Shown piece by piece: positions 55,501 through 63,807 of a stretch of DNA of 64,000 nucleotides. The notes below the pieces were generated by a model that saw only the letters and a program-made list of their open reading frames with translations, did no database searches and was not told the origin of the DNA. How positions within the stretch are numbered: the first letter of the stretch is position 1; the number at the start of each line of letters is the position of its first letter. The translations under genes were made by a program, and so were the position numbers. This DNA is from Planctomycetaceae bacterium (lineage in GTDB: Bacteria > Planctomycetota > Planctomycetia > Pirellulales > Pirellulaceae): NCBI GenBank assembly GCA_020638995.1, contig JACKHM010000001.1, forward strand, positions 248,001 through 312,000. The letters run 5' to 3'.

Positions 55501-57565
55501 CCGTCGCCGGACTGTCAATGTTGACCGGGGAAGCAGCTAGTTCGGCGGCGTTCGAAGTGCGTGCAGGACTGTTCGAGGGAGGGGATGCCGAGTTGATCGT
55601 GGGGACATTCGAAGTGGACGCTCGGTGTGAGGAGACCACTTGCGGCGAAGCTGACAGTTGGGGGCCTCCGGATGCCGGTGTTGCACCTGCCATCGAAGCA
55701 CCTGAGGTCGCCTGTCGACTCACATTAGTCGAGGCAGCAGCGATTCGGTTGGCACTTCCGGATGATGATTCGGCGATCGCTTGCGCGGCATCGCTCGCGG
55801 CTGTTGTCAGATTTGGAGCGGCCTGTGAAGCACTTCGTCCGGCTGTCGTCGCTGCAGTCGATGTCGCTAACGACGGTGCAGAGACCGAGATTCGTCGAGG
55901 ACTGGGCGTCGCGCCGGTTAACGCCGGAACCGTCGCAGATGAATCAGCGCGAAAGCTGCCTTCGCTCGCAGCAACTTCAGGGCTCGTGACAGCCTGTTGA
56001 CGTACGGCGGAAGCGGCAGCCGCCAGCGTGGTTGAAGGTGCTGACGAAGCTGTGGACACGGTCGGCTCTGCCGCAGTAGACGTCGATGGCGTGTTTCTGG
56101 TTGTCGTGTTACTCCGAGCGATTTGCGAAGCACTTGGCGCAGTAGTCGCGGCAGGCGATGGGCTCGATGAGCTCCGAGCAGTTCGCGTCACCGATGGTTC
56201 CGGGGAGGGCGCTGACTCTGTCGGCGCAGTCGAAATCGCTTGTGAGGCAGCTTGGGTCGTAGCTTGTGTTCGCGCGATGGCATTTGACGCGGCTTCCATC
56301 GCGGGATTCGTTTGCATACTCGGCGTCTGTGATGGACCTACTTCCGCGGCCATCGTCGCAGCATCGGGTCGAGGTGTGGCTCGCGTTCGCTGGTTGGATA
56401 CCGGAGTTGGCGTTTGAGATATTGTCGGCTGCGGTACGGACTGCTGCTCGCGGCGCTGTGACGTAGCCTCGACATTCGCAGCCGGAGTTGGCGTCGGTTG
56501 TGTCGCGACTCGATCCGATTGCGGACTGGCCGTCGCCTGTTGCCGAGCAAGCGTGTTACTCGGAGTCAACTCTTGAGGTTGCGTTTGTTCTGCGGCGGTA
56601 GGCGGAACATTTGAATCGACCTGTGTATGTGCAATAGCTCGCGGTGTATTCACGCGGCGGGGCATGGTTGGTATGGCCGCAGTCACAGTTTGCGGCGTGG
56701 TTTGCTCTGTCGGACGAGCACGTTCGATCCGAGGCTGCTGTGCTTCTGCGGTCGCTTCGGGCGTCTCCATCGCCCGATCCGCTCGGGCCTGAGCCGTTTG
56801 GCGTCGTACTTGCGACGTTTCGGCAGCAACCGCAGCCGCGCTCGGGGTTTGTTGGGACGCAGGCTGTGGTTGTTCGACGCGTTGGCTCGGCTGCGGTTGG
56901 GTTTGTGCAGTTTGACGACTCAACTGGGACGTCTGCTCTGCCTGCCGCGGTACGGTCTCTGCCGGTGTCGGGCGCTGAATCTCGTTTGGTTGAACAGCAA
57001 CTTCTTGCTCGGGCGTCGGAGTCGGTCGAGGCTGGGTCGGCTGTACAGGCTCTTGCTGCTCCTGGTTCAACTCTTCCAATTCCGTCTCCGGCGTTTGCGT
57101 CTCAACCGGGCGGAGCAGGTCCTGTTGTTGGTCCGGTTGCGACTCGAACTGGACCGGATCGTACTCCGGTTCGATCAATGGTTCCTGTTCGTTTCGAGTC
57201 TCTGCAACTTCCGTAAACTGGGCCCAAATACGGCCGAATATGTTGGTCTCGATGGAGATGATGAACATGATCAGGTGCAAGATCATGCACAACACAGCAG
57301 AAAACTGAACGCCGCGGCGAAGCGCACGGCTTTCGACCTTTCTTAACACCCAAATCAGCGTGCAGATGACAACCGGGATTGCGACCAACCACGTCCAAGC
57401 GTTGGCGTACCACACGCGTTCGTTAAAGCGAAGATAGGCCAACACGGTTCCAGCGAGGAAACCGCCGAGAATGAACAAAGCGAGCATGACGGGCCAGAAC
57501 TGCTCGTCGAATGTCGCCTCGCTTGGCTGCTTCGTCTTGCGGATTGTGCGACGGATCTTCGCCAT
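52568..57565 (-). CDS. Giant tethered alpha-toroid protein of an ExbBD operon
   Basis: This 1,665-residue protein has three membrane helices at about 24-46, 55-75 and 86-105. Positive charges before helix 1 and between helices 2 and 3 put the C-terminus in the periplasm. Residues about 110-1321 are low-complexity (Ala, Ser, Thr, Pro, Gln, Gly). Residues 1322-1665 form an alpha-toroid of the terpenoid cyclase/prenyltransferase type (QQLADGSWNL, VWLYSHGIAALAMCEAYG). The DxDD motif of squalene-hopene cyclases is not seen; SDTSVTGW stands in a similar position. It lies 100 bases after exbD. I infer a force- or signal-transducing periplasmic arm rather than an enzyme. Confidence 0.88.
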   Translation of the reverse strand: MAKIRRTIRKTKQPSEATFDEQFWPVMLALFILGGFLAGTVLAYLRFNERVWYANAWTWLVAIPVVICTLIWVLRKVESRALRRGVQFSAVLCMILHLIMFIISIETNIFGRIWAQFTEVAETRNEQEPLIEPEYDPVQFESQPDQQQDLLRPVETQTPETELEELNQEQQEPVQPTQPRPTPTPEQEVAVQPNEIQRPTPAETVPRQAEQTSQLSRQTAQTQPQPSQRVEQPQPASQQTPSAAAVAAETSQVRRQTAQARADRAMETPEATAEAQQPRIERARPTEQTTPQTVTAAIPTMPRRVNTPRAIAHTQVDSNVPPTAAEQTQPQELTPSNTLARQQATASPQSDRVATQPTPTPAANVEATSQRREQQSVPQPTISQTPTPVSNQRTRATPRPDAATMAAEVGPSQTPSMQTNPAMEAASNAIARTQATTQAASQAISTAPTESAPSPEPSVTRTARSSSSPSPAATTAPSASQIARSNTTTRNTPSTSTAAEPTVSTASSAPSTTLAAAASAVRQQAVTSPEVAASEGSFRADSSATVPALTGATPSPRRISVSAPSLATSTAATTAGRSASQAAPNLTTAASDAAQAIAESSSGSANRIAAASTNVSRQATSGASMAGATPASGGPQLSASPQVVSSHRASTSNVPTINSASPPSNSPARTSNAAELAASPVNIDSPATAQMNAGEAALTPEASRTAMTRSLNGVSGVGQAANLDRSLEAADSPSLVASGSAQRAESTQNTPTGAALSPSAPALVRHSLAGAERPSASALATTVEAATIAGSRQPAELTASSSGTLTRADANASPGAVTAAAGQVQVDLGPTRVVSGGGASRAAGGGQPDLNPSAQAQQLARSNSGGTPEPTLASTAVAAEVAAPPGTGGGQPTPQGIAPALADVGRGEPAPTEIGSGAAPSAQSDLIGSPAAAELAGGTPTRADGGPQMPDLASVVGGASGGDEDEDEEERARRLARRAMGGAPQIALRAELTPGMAAGSSGQPAAAEVVSGAEAGGGDLGRATPTNGMLAASGDAGPAAGPELAGGGGELAGAVVVRRAEATDGFMGAPEVGGGTSSPSRASPSQSFTANIAAAVATVAGAPGSSGSTSGSSVDTAGPQAAPLTGGRHGTPVAATIGAAPGQEMLDGVASSGTLAGTASQSRSAAASDGPSAGDDVASAAPIRRTTTGPIGVTGSLATTIDVPSAPSTITLATAALGESALGSDLGPMSRQSPSAVPVEIDALEGPGGLGNVVAADVGQNSRRAREDSLQVQSRATRFIRQDVGGLPSINTAAVVAADAFRGRSKPGDSSGSMGSAAGQQSDKAIELGLAYLARQQLADGSWNLQAVDHRAQLVSDTAATGLALLAFQGYGYTHVNNEYASVVKRGIDYLVQHQKENGDLFIPLDDESNRSVWLYSHGIAALAMCEAYGMTQDPALKGPAQRSLDFIVASQHKEYGGWRYAPNLESDTSVTGWMTMALKSGDLANLEVPTETYVRIERWLDVAQGSRSERHKYRYNPYAPNTETQAHGRDASETMTAVGLLMRFYTGWRRDNQNMARGADYLLESPPAIGTARNPKRDTYYWYYATQVMFHMGGEHWQKWNEQLRPVLVDSQIQSGEDAGSWNPRFPVADRWAPHAGRLYVTALNLLSLEVHYRHLPLYDETGR
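53603..57238 (-). repeat. Low-complexity coding region (about 1,200 residues)
   Basis: The first part (to about residue 450) is rich in Gln, Pro, Thr and Glu, the middle in Ser, Ala and Thr, and the last third in Gly and Ala. No regular repeat period is visible. Several other frames are open over hundreds of bases here because of the composition. Confidence 0.8.
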
Positions 57566-57665
57566 GACTTACGATTCGCTGGGAAAAATAGTCAGACTCA
57601 CACGAGACTTGTAGTTCGCGCGATGTGTTGTACTTGCGGACTCGCTGCTTTGCTGATGAACTCCA

Positions 57666-58085
57666 TTAGCCTCCCTCACCGATCGTGTTCATCATGTAGT
57701 CACGAATGCCCGCTCGTTTGCATAAGTTGATCGCGGTGACGGTATACTCGACTGCTGCGCGCTTGTGCGACCGAATAACTACCGACTGATTCACCGGGTT
57801 GTTCGTGACCGCTCGCACCAAGACTTCTTCCAACTCGTCCGCATCCAAGATCTGGCCATTGACCAGAAACTTTCCGTCTTGGTCGATATTGATGAACAGC
57901 TCTTTGGGCGCGATCGTCAGCGGCATCGCTTCGCTGGCATCCGGCAGCGGCACGTCGATCTCACGATCTTCCTGAGCGAAACGCGTCGCCACGAGGAAGA
58001 AAATCAACAACAGAAAGACGACGTCGATTAACGGCGTCAGGCTGAGTGTCGAGATTGCAGTTCCTTTGTTGATTTTGACAGCCAT
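57666..58085 (-). CDS. ExbD/TolR-family biopolymer transport protein
   Basis: The 139-residue protein has one N-terminal helix with the conserved proton-linked aspartate (LTPLIDVVFLLLIFFL, Asp21), then a periplasmic domain of the ExbD/TolR type (VNGQILDADELEEVLVRAV and VVIRSHKRAAVEYTVTAINL). With ExbB it forms the proton-driven motor that powers TonB- or TolA-like partners. ExbB lies nine bases upstream and the giant toroid protein 100 bases downstream; the latter may be the partner in place of TonB/TolA. Confidence 0.93.
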   Translation of the reverse strand: MAVKINKGTAISTLSLTPLIDVVFLLLIFFLVATRFAQEDREIDVPLPDASEAMPLTIAPKELFINIDQDGKFLVNGQILDADELEEVLVRAVTNNPVNQSVVIRSHKRAAVEYTVTAINLCKRAGIRDYMMNTIGEGG

Positions 58086-58094
58086 GGGTCGGAC

Positions 58095-58976
58095 CTACTC
58101 TCTCGAAGCTGCCGGTGACGGAGGAGCCGGAGGCGCTGGCACGCCTTCCTTCGGATCAGCCAACTCGCCGTCGGCCCCTTGTCGACCAAATCGCACTCGA
58201 CCCTCGAATCGCTCGACCTGAGGCATGAGATTAAAGAGCATCTCGTCGATTTGATGAAACAGCGCCTGGACACGACCTTCAAAATAGTGAGCACAGATCG
58301 CCGCCGGGATGGCCACACATAAACCTCCCAATGTCGTGACCAACGCGACGTAAATGCCCTCGGCCAGATAATCGGCTTTGTTGACGTCCGGGGTCAACTG
58401 CGTCGTGTCGTGGAACGCTCGAATCATGCCCCATACCGTGCCTAATAAACCGAGCAAGGGTGCGACAGCAGCAGCCAGAATCAACCAACGGACGTTGGCA
58501 TACAACCGATTTGCTTCGCGTTCTCCTGCTTCGGCGACAGCATGTTCAAGTTCACTGTGTGGCCGACCGACTTTTAGCAACATGGCTCGAACTACGGTTG
58601 CTGCGGCGGAGGGATACTGCTGACAGAGCTTGTAGGCCTTGCGGGGGTCAAATCCGCCCTGCGGGCCTCCGAGTTGGCCTAGGCCCTCGACCAAAGCCGT
58701 GGGCAATACTCGATTTCGTCGTAAGCCAATGAAGCGTTCGATTGCAAACGTCACAACCAACAACGACATCAACAAAATCGGGATCATAAACGCCCCGCCC
58801 TGGACCAAGAGCGTGAAGATGTTAATGCTCTCGATCTCGGGACGCGGAGTCGCACCAGCGCCGTCTTGCCCCAGAGCGATTGACGGAGAGACAAGACTCG
58901 CCGCAGCAATGAGCAATCCCATCGACAGAGCGAAATACAGGACGAGCTTACGTTCGTCGGCGACACGATTCAGCAT
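58095..58976 (-). CDS. MotA/TolQ/ExbB-family proton channel
   Basis: The 293-residue protein has an N-terminal signal-like helix (LVLYFALSMGLLIAAASLVS) with a possible cleavage site before GQDG, then the three family helices. The first is FMIPILLMSLLVVTFAIERF. The second pair is in the conserved core LILAAAVAPLLGLLGTVWGM and ALVTTLGGLCVAIPAAICAH. A Pro- and Ala-rich tail follows. It forms the channel with ExbD. The TPR gene lies upstream, separated by 284 bases that carry palindromic repeats. Confidence 0.93.
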   Translation of the reverse strand: MLNRVADERKLVLYFALSMGLLIAAASLVSPSIALGQDGAGATPRPEIESINIFTLLVQGGAFMIPILLMSLLVVTFAIERFIGLRRNRVLPTALVEGLGQLGGPQGGFDPRKAYKLCQQYPSAAATVVRAMLLKVGRPHSELEHAVAEAGEREANRLYANVRWLILAAAVAPLLGLLGTVWGMIRAFHDTTQLTPDVNKADYLAEGIYVALVTTLGGLCVAIPAAICAHYFEGRVQALFHQIDEMLFNLMPQVERFEGRVRFGRQGADGELADPKEGVPAPPAPPSPAASRE

Positions 58977-59092
58977 TCAGGGCCTCAACTCTCTACGTTT
59001 CAAAAGCGGCTCTCACATTCCGTTGTGATGAGTCCGAATGATCGGTGCGTCCGGCAAAGCACTTCTCGTAATTGTAATTCAAGACTCAGGTC

Positions 59093-59230
59093 TCATCACG
59101 ACGGAGCATGATGACTGTGCTTGTCCTTCTTCATCACTCGGAGCGTGACGGCTACAGTTCACTGTCATCATCACGGCGGAGCGTGATGGCCACACTTTTA
59201 CCTCACCATCACTCGGAGCAAGAGGGCTAC
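59093..59230. repeat. Cluster of four REP-like units between the TPR and exbB genes
   Basis: Units at about 59093-59118, 59131-59154, 59167-59193 and 59206-59230 share tcatcac-n2-cggagc-n-tga-n-g-n-cta/cac. The third is the best match to the arms of the inverted repeat in the glycosyltransferase gene (18653-18779). Units 1 and 3 fold on themselves. The flanks (58977-59260) hold no gene. Confidence 0.8.
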
Positions 59231-59260
59231 GCTCTTACTTCCACGCACGCGGCCTGATTG

Positions 59261-62200
59261 TTATCTTAGTTTTTCCAGCCTGCTCAACTGAGTTTTGGCC
59301 TGCTGGACTTTATCGTTCGTAGGATGACGTTGAATGACATAACTAAAGCTTGACTTCGCGTCGGCGATCAGCTTCGATTTGTTTCCGGGATCGCTGGCGT
59401 TGCTGATCTGAACTTCGGCACAACGTCCAGCTTCGTACCCTGCAACCGCCTGCCACTGCTTGACGTCGTCGGGCGCTTGTTCACCGCCGTAGCCATACAT
59501 CACTCGCTTAAATGCGCGGATGGCGGCATCGAACTTCTTCTGCTCGAACAGCACTTCACCGATCATAAACTGACCGCGAGCACCTACTTCGCCGCGCGAT
59601 AACTCAGCGGCTCGCTCGTAGTCCTTAATCGCATCGTCGAGTTGCTTCAGGTTCTGCTTCGCAAAACCTCGCTCGTAGATCGCCTCCGCCAGAAACGGTG
59701 TGTCCGGAAACTTGCTCGCCACTTGATCGAGCAAGTCGAGACTAGCTTTCCAATTCCCCTCCTGTCCCGCGCTCTGTCCGCCATGCAACAACGTCAGGAC
59801 GTGTTTTTGCTCGTCGGCGGAGGGACTTTTGGTAGCAGCCATGAACGCTTGAAAGGCATCGGCATACTTTTTGAGTTTGTATAAGCATTCACCCTTCATG
59901 AACAAACCGTCCGCTACGAGGCCGCCATCCGCGTAAGTCTTAAGTTGCTGTTCGAACTCAGCAAGCGCGGCGTCGTACTTTTCCTCGCGATACAGAGCCC
60001 ATCCAAGCTTGTGAATCGAGCGCTCGCCGACTTCACCCGACTCGGCCTTGCTCTTGGCTGCCTCGTAGGCTTTGACAGCATCCGCGAACTCACCCTTTGA
60101 ATAGTGCGCCTCGGCCACGTGCAAATTCGCCTCGGCCGCCAAAGGGCTTTCTGGGTATCCGGAAGCAAGTTTCGCAAACGTCGCAACTGCATCTTCTGGC
60201 TGGTTGCGATTCGTGTAAGCCCACCCAAGTTCGTACAGCACATTCGCCGTACTCGCGTATTCCTTGTTCTGTTCCAAAAGAGTTTCGAGCGTGGCGGTTG
60301 CTTGTTCAAACTTCTTTAGAGCGACCTCTGCCAGCCCGCGCTCGTACAGCGCGTCTGAGTTCTGCGGTTGAGACGGATTCGTCTTGAGAAACGCATTGAA
60401 GTCGGCGATGGCGTCATCGAAATCTGCGGTTTGACGACGACACATGCCGCGAGCCAGCAACGCTTCTGCTTTGAGAGTATGCTCCGGGTACTCTTCAATT
60501 AACGATGTGAAGCTTTCGATGCCGACCGAAAACTGCTTTCCCTTCAAGGACGACCAGCCTTTACCGAAGTAGGCGTAAGGGGCAAAAATCGACTTGTTGA
60601 ACTTCTCGATCACCACGTCGTAAGCCGCAGTCGCCGCCGGATAGTCACCAGCTGCATAGTTGTATTCCCCGAGGCGAAAGTTAGCCTGATCCAATACGGC
60701 GCTCTCCGGGAATTCGCTGATCAACTCGCTAACCGTCTTCTTCGCAGCAGCCAATTGCTTTTGGCCTCGCTGGGCGCGAGATAGGAAGAGCAGGGTCTCA
60801 TCGGCTTGACGCCACTTCGGATCGGCGGCAAGCGAAGCGACAAGCGACTTTGCGGCCGGCTCAAATTGGTCAAGCTGAAACTGACTCGCGCCCAACAAGA
60901 ACTGAGCTTCCGCGGCTTGCGCTGCCTGCTTTAGTTCCTTGACCGTCTCCTGTAAGGCGACGATCACCTCTTCGTATTTCTTCTGCAAATAGAGTACAAG
61001 CCCCAAGCGAACTCGCCAGGCGTCATACTCCGAATGATCCTTGAAGTTCGCCAACAGATCACGGTAACCGGCCTCGGCCTCTTCGTGCCTACCGAGCTTC
61101 AAGTTACAGTCTGCCGCCACATACTTTGTGTCGGGTAAGAAACGATCCTCCGGGTACTTGGCAATAAACGCGGCTGCGTGCTTGATGCCCTCGTCGTATT
61201 TGCCAATTTCAAGCGAGGTAAACGCGGCATTATAGAGAGCCTGTGCAGCGAGCTGATGATCGCTATCCTCGCTGACAATTTGAAGGTACTTCTCCAACGA
61301 CTCCTCTCGGCGATCCGGAATCGCGTATAAACCGTCCGCCTGATCAAGCTTCAAATTAACCAAGAATGCGCCATTTGTGTTCTTAGGAATCTGCTGCTCG
61401 GCAAGCGAAATGGCTTTGTTGGGCTCGTTGTTTTGAAGGTGAATGCGACAGAGCCAATGGGCGGCCTCTCCAGCGTCCCGCGTCCCTGCATCGATGCTTT
61501 TTTGAAACCAAGTGGCTGCATTGGCAAAGTCATTAGCACGATAGAATGTCCGTCCCGCAGAAATGGTCGCATCATTGACATAAACCGACTGAGGGAAGTC
61601 TGTGACCAGTTTGGCGTACAACTGGCCCGCCTCTTCTAGTTTTTCGAGCTTCGCCGCACAGTAGGCTTGCCTGAAGATAGCATGATCGGCGGAGGCAAAC
61701 CCCTCAAGACCTGCGACGTCGCCGAACATCTTCTCTGCGGTCGCGACATCGCCTCCCTGCAAGATTGTTTCGGCCTTCCGCATTCGAACTTCGTTATTTA
61801 ACGCACTGTCTGCAAACTCTTGAAGAAACAGGTCGTAGACCGCGCCGGCTTCCGAATACTTTTGCTCTTCCTCGTAGGTCACTCCCAATGCGTACAACCC
61901 GTCGCTCCTTAACGACGACTTTGGATGCTCCTCAACCAACTTGCGATAGGCCGCAATCGCTTCCGGTTTCTTTTGTAGCGCGTACAACGATTCGCCGAGG
62001 TAGAAGAGCGCTTGATCGGCGTACTTTCCCTTTGGGAATTGACGTACGAGCGCGGCAAAAGCCTCACCTGCCTTAGTGAGCGTCTCAGTCCGATCTTCCG
62101 CCTTCATCGAGTATCGGCACCACCCTAAATTAAGGAACGCATCTTCCGCCAACTCAAACTTTGGGTCAGCACGGAGAATCGCCTCGAAGTGGTCGGCTGC

Positions 62201-62473
62201 TTTGTCATACGCCTTCAGCTGCAAGTAGCACACGCCGGCGTAGTGCCTTGCCTTCGGAGCGAGTGGATCATTGGGGAATGCCTTTAGAAACTTCTCCCAC
62301 TCCTCGGCTGACAATGCGAATTCACCATTGTTTTGAAAGCTTGCCGCATCCGAGTAGACAGTCAACGCTTCGGGCGATGACTTTGGAGTGTCACCGTCCT
62401 GGCCCGCGATGTCCGAGGTCGCAGCGAAAATAGTCAAGATGCTGAAGGTAGCAAGAGCAAACAGCGATCTCAT
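59261..62473 (-). CDS. Large periplasmic TPR protein of the ExbBD operon
   Basis: From the ATG at 62473, with AGAGGA eight bases upstream, the protein has 1,070 residues and a signal peptide (LFALATFSILTIFAATSDIA). The rest is a continuous array of tetratricopeptide repeats, more than 20 units, with regular text such as YAGVCYLQLKAYDKAADHFE and YELGWAYTNRNQPEDAVATF. It resembles an extended CpoB/YbgF, the TPR protein encoded in Tol-Pal operons. It is the first gene of the run TPR, exbB, exbD, toroid protein. I infer a periplasmic scaffold for that complex. Confidence 0.9.
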   Translation of the reverse strand: MRSLFALATFSILTIFAATSDIAGQDGDTPKSSPEALTVYSDAASFQNNGEFALSAEEWEKFLKAFPNDPLAPKARHYAGVCYLQLKAYDKAADHFEAILRADPKFELAEDAFLNLGWCRYSMKAEDRTETLTKAGEAFAALVRQFPKGKYADQALFYLGESLYALQKKPEAIAAYRKLVEEHPKSSLRSDGLYALGVTYEEEQKYSEAGAVYDLFLQEFADSALNNEVRMRKAETILQGGDVATAEKMFGDVAGLEGFASADHAIFRQAYCAAKLEKLEEAGQLYAKLVTDFPQSVYVNDATISAGRTFYRANDFANAATWFQKSIDAGTRDAGEAAHWLCRIHLQNNEPNKAISLAEQQIPKNTNGAFLVNLKLDQADGLYAIPDRREESLEKYLQIVSEDSDHQLAAQALYNAAFTSLEIGKYDEGIKHAAAFIAKYPEDRFLPDTKYVAADCNLKLGRHEEAEAGYRDLLANFKDHSEYDAWRVRLGLVLYLQKKYEEVIVALQETVKELKQAAQAAEAQFLLGASQFQLDQFEPAAKSLVASLAADPKWRQADETLLFLSRAQRGQKQLAAAKKTVSELISEFPESAVLDQANFRLGEYNYAAGDYPAATAAYDVVIEKFNKSIFAPYAYFGKGWSSLKGKQFSVGIESFTSLIEEYPEHTLKAEALLARGMCRRQTADFDDAIADFNAFLKTNPSQPQNSDALYERGLAEVALKKFEQATATLETLLEQNKEYASTANVLYELGWAYTNRNQPEDAVATFAKLASGYPESPLAAEANLHVAEAHYSKGEFADAVKAYEAAKSKAESGEVGERSIHKLGWALYREEKYDAALAEFEQQLKTYADGGLVADGLFMKGECLYKLKKYADAFQAFMAATKSPSADEQKHVLTLLHGGQSAGQEGNWKASLDLLDQVASKFPDTPFLAEAIYERGFAKQNLKQLDDAIKDYERAAELSRGEVGARGQFMIGEVLFEQKKFDAAIRAFKRVMYGYGGEQAPDDVKQWQAVAGYEAGRCAEVQISNASDPGNKSKLIADAKSSFSYVIQRHPTNDKVQQAKTQLSRLEKLR

Positions 62474-62810
62474 GAAATTGGTCCTCTTTGCGTGATCGAT
62501 TCCCTGAATTTGGACAATCCGAGTGGTAGCCATCGAGAAGGCGCGCGCAACAGAATAGGCGTTCGTGGCCATCGTAGGGAGGGAGTAATAGATTGCGTCA
62601 CTGCTTTCGTTTTGCCTGGCCGGCCTTGCCGCATATCTTGCCTACCAATTTACCGCTCTTTCCGGCAAAAGGAAAGACACACACAAAGCGCAATAGCTGG
62701 GGACTGCTGGCTGTTGGTCTCGACAGCGAGTTACTATAGTGGTCAGTTCGTTCGGCCAAGGTCGCCTCGACTCAAACTACCCCGCGGATCGATTTGGAAG
62801 CAGTTGGATT
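62474..62810. other. Divergent intergenic region, no gene seen
   Basis: These 337 bases separate the TPR operon from the epimerase gene. The frame of the epimerase is open from a GTG at 62739, but the text before 62811 does not resemble the family. TATAGT at about 62734-62739 could be a -10 box for the epimerase; its best -35 (TTGGTC) is only 15 bases away. I see nothing else. Confidence 0.35.
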
Positions 62811-63797
62811 GTGAAACAGGTTCTCGTCACGGGTGGTTCAGGATTCATCGGCTCGCATCTGACCGAAGCGTTGCTGGCACGAGGCGACCGAGTCACCGTG
62901 GTCGATGACGAGTCGACGGGCAACGTCGGGAACCTTGCCACGGCCCGCCAAAACACCCGTTTGACTTATGTACAAGGTTCGGTCGGCGACGAATCCCTAG
63001 TGCGAGAACTGACCAATAACGTCGACGAGGTCTACCATCTGGCGGCCGCAGTCGGAGTGGCATTAATTGCCCGCGCACCCATGGAAACGATTGAGCGGAA
63101 TATCTATCCGACAGAACTGATACTGTCGTGTTTGCGAGATCGAATTCAGCGTGGAGAAGCTGTGAAATGTTTTCTCGCCAGTACGAGCGAAGTTTACGGC
63201 AAGAATCCCAAGGACACTTGGTCGGAGGACGACGACCTCGTTTTTGGCTCGACAACTCGTCCACGCTGGTCCTACGGGGCATCCAAGGCAATCGACGAAT
63301 TCATGGGCTTGGCGAGTCACCGCGAATACGGTTTGCCGGTTGTCATCGGTCGATTCTTTAATGTTGTCGGTGCGCGTCAAACTGGTGCTTACGGCATGGT
63401 ATTGCCTCGGTTTGTCGAAGCAGCACTCACAGGCCGACCCTTGATCGTCCACGACGATGGCCAGCAGACTCGCTGCTTTGCCCATGTCGACGACGTTGTA
63501 AGCGCGGTCATCGCGTTAATGGAAACGGATACGGCCGTTGGGCGAGTATTTAACATTGGCAGCGATGATCCGATCTCGATCCTGGGGCTCGCACAGCGCG
63601 TGATTAAGCTGTCGAACTCGAAATCAATCATCGAGTTTCAAAGCTATTCACAGGCGTATGATGAAGACTTTGAAGACATCCGCCGACGAGTGCCAGACCT
63701 CACCCGCCTGCGGGCCACCATCGGACATACTTTAGGCAACGATTTAGATAGCATCATCAAGCGGGTTATCGCTTTCCAGCAAAAGCAAACGAGTTAG
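62811..63797 (+). CDS. Extended-SDR nucleotide-sugar epimerase/dehydratase
   Basis: From the GTG at 62811, with GGAAG ten bases upstream, the protein has 328 residues and opens directly into KQVLVTGGSGFIGSHLTEAL, the NAD site. Catalytic residues are in STSEVYGKNPKDTW and WSYGASKAIDEF (Tyr-x3-Lys). DGQQTRCFAHVDDVVSAVIA is shared by UDP-glucose epimerases, UDP-glucuronate decarboxylases and RmlB. I cannot choose among these activities; GalE or decarboxylase are both possible. It is the second SDR sugar enzyme in the window and is followed after ten bases by a partial gene. Confidence 0.88.
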   Translation: MKQVLVTGGSGFIGSHLTEALLARGDRVTVVDDESTGNVGNLATARQNTRLTYVQGSVGDESLVRELTNNVDEVYHLAAAVGVALIARAPMETIERNIYPTELILSCLRDRIQRGEAVKCFLASTSEVYGKNPKDTWSEDDDLVFGSTTRPRWSYGASKAIDEFMGLASHREYGLPVVIGRFFNVVGARQTGAYGMVLPRFVEAALTGRPLIVHDDGQQTRCFAHVDDVVSAVIALMETDTAVGRVFNIGSDDPISILGLAQRVIKLSNSKSIIEFQSYSQAYDEDFEDIRRRVPDLTRLRATIGHTLGNDLDSIIKRVIAFQQKQTS

Positions 63798-63807
63798 GCC
63801 AAGTCGA

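Noticed and set aside
54366..57346. Several long frames on both strands inside the giant toroid gene
   Set aside because: They follow from the low-complexity composition; the long minus-strand frame has membrane helices and a folded C-terminal domain.
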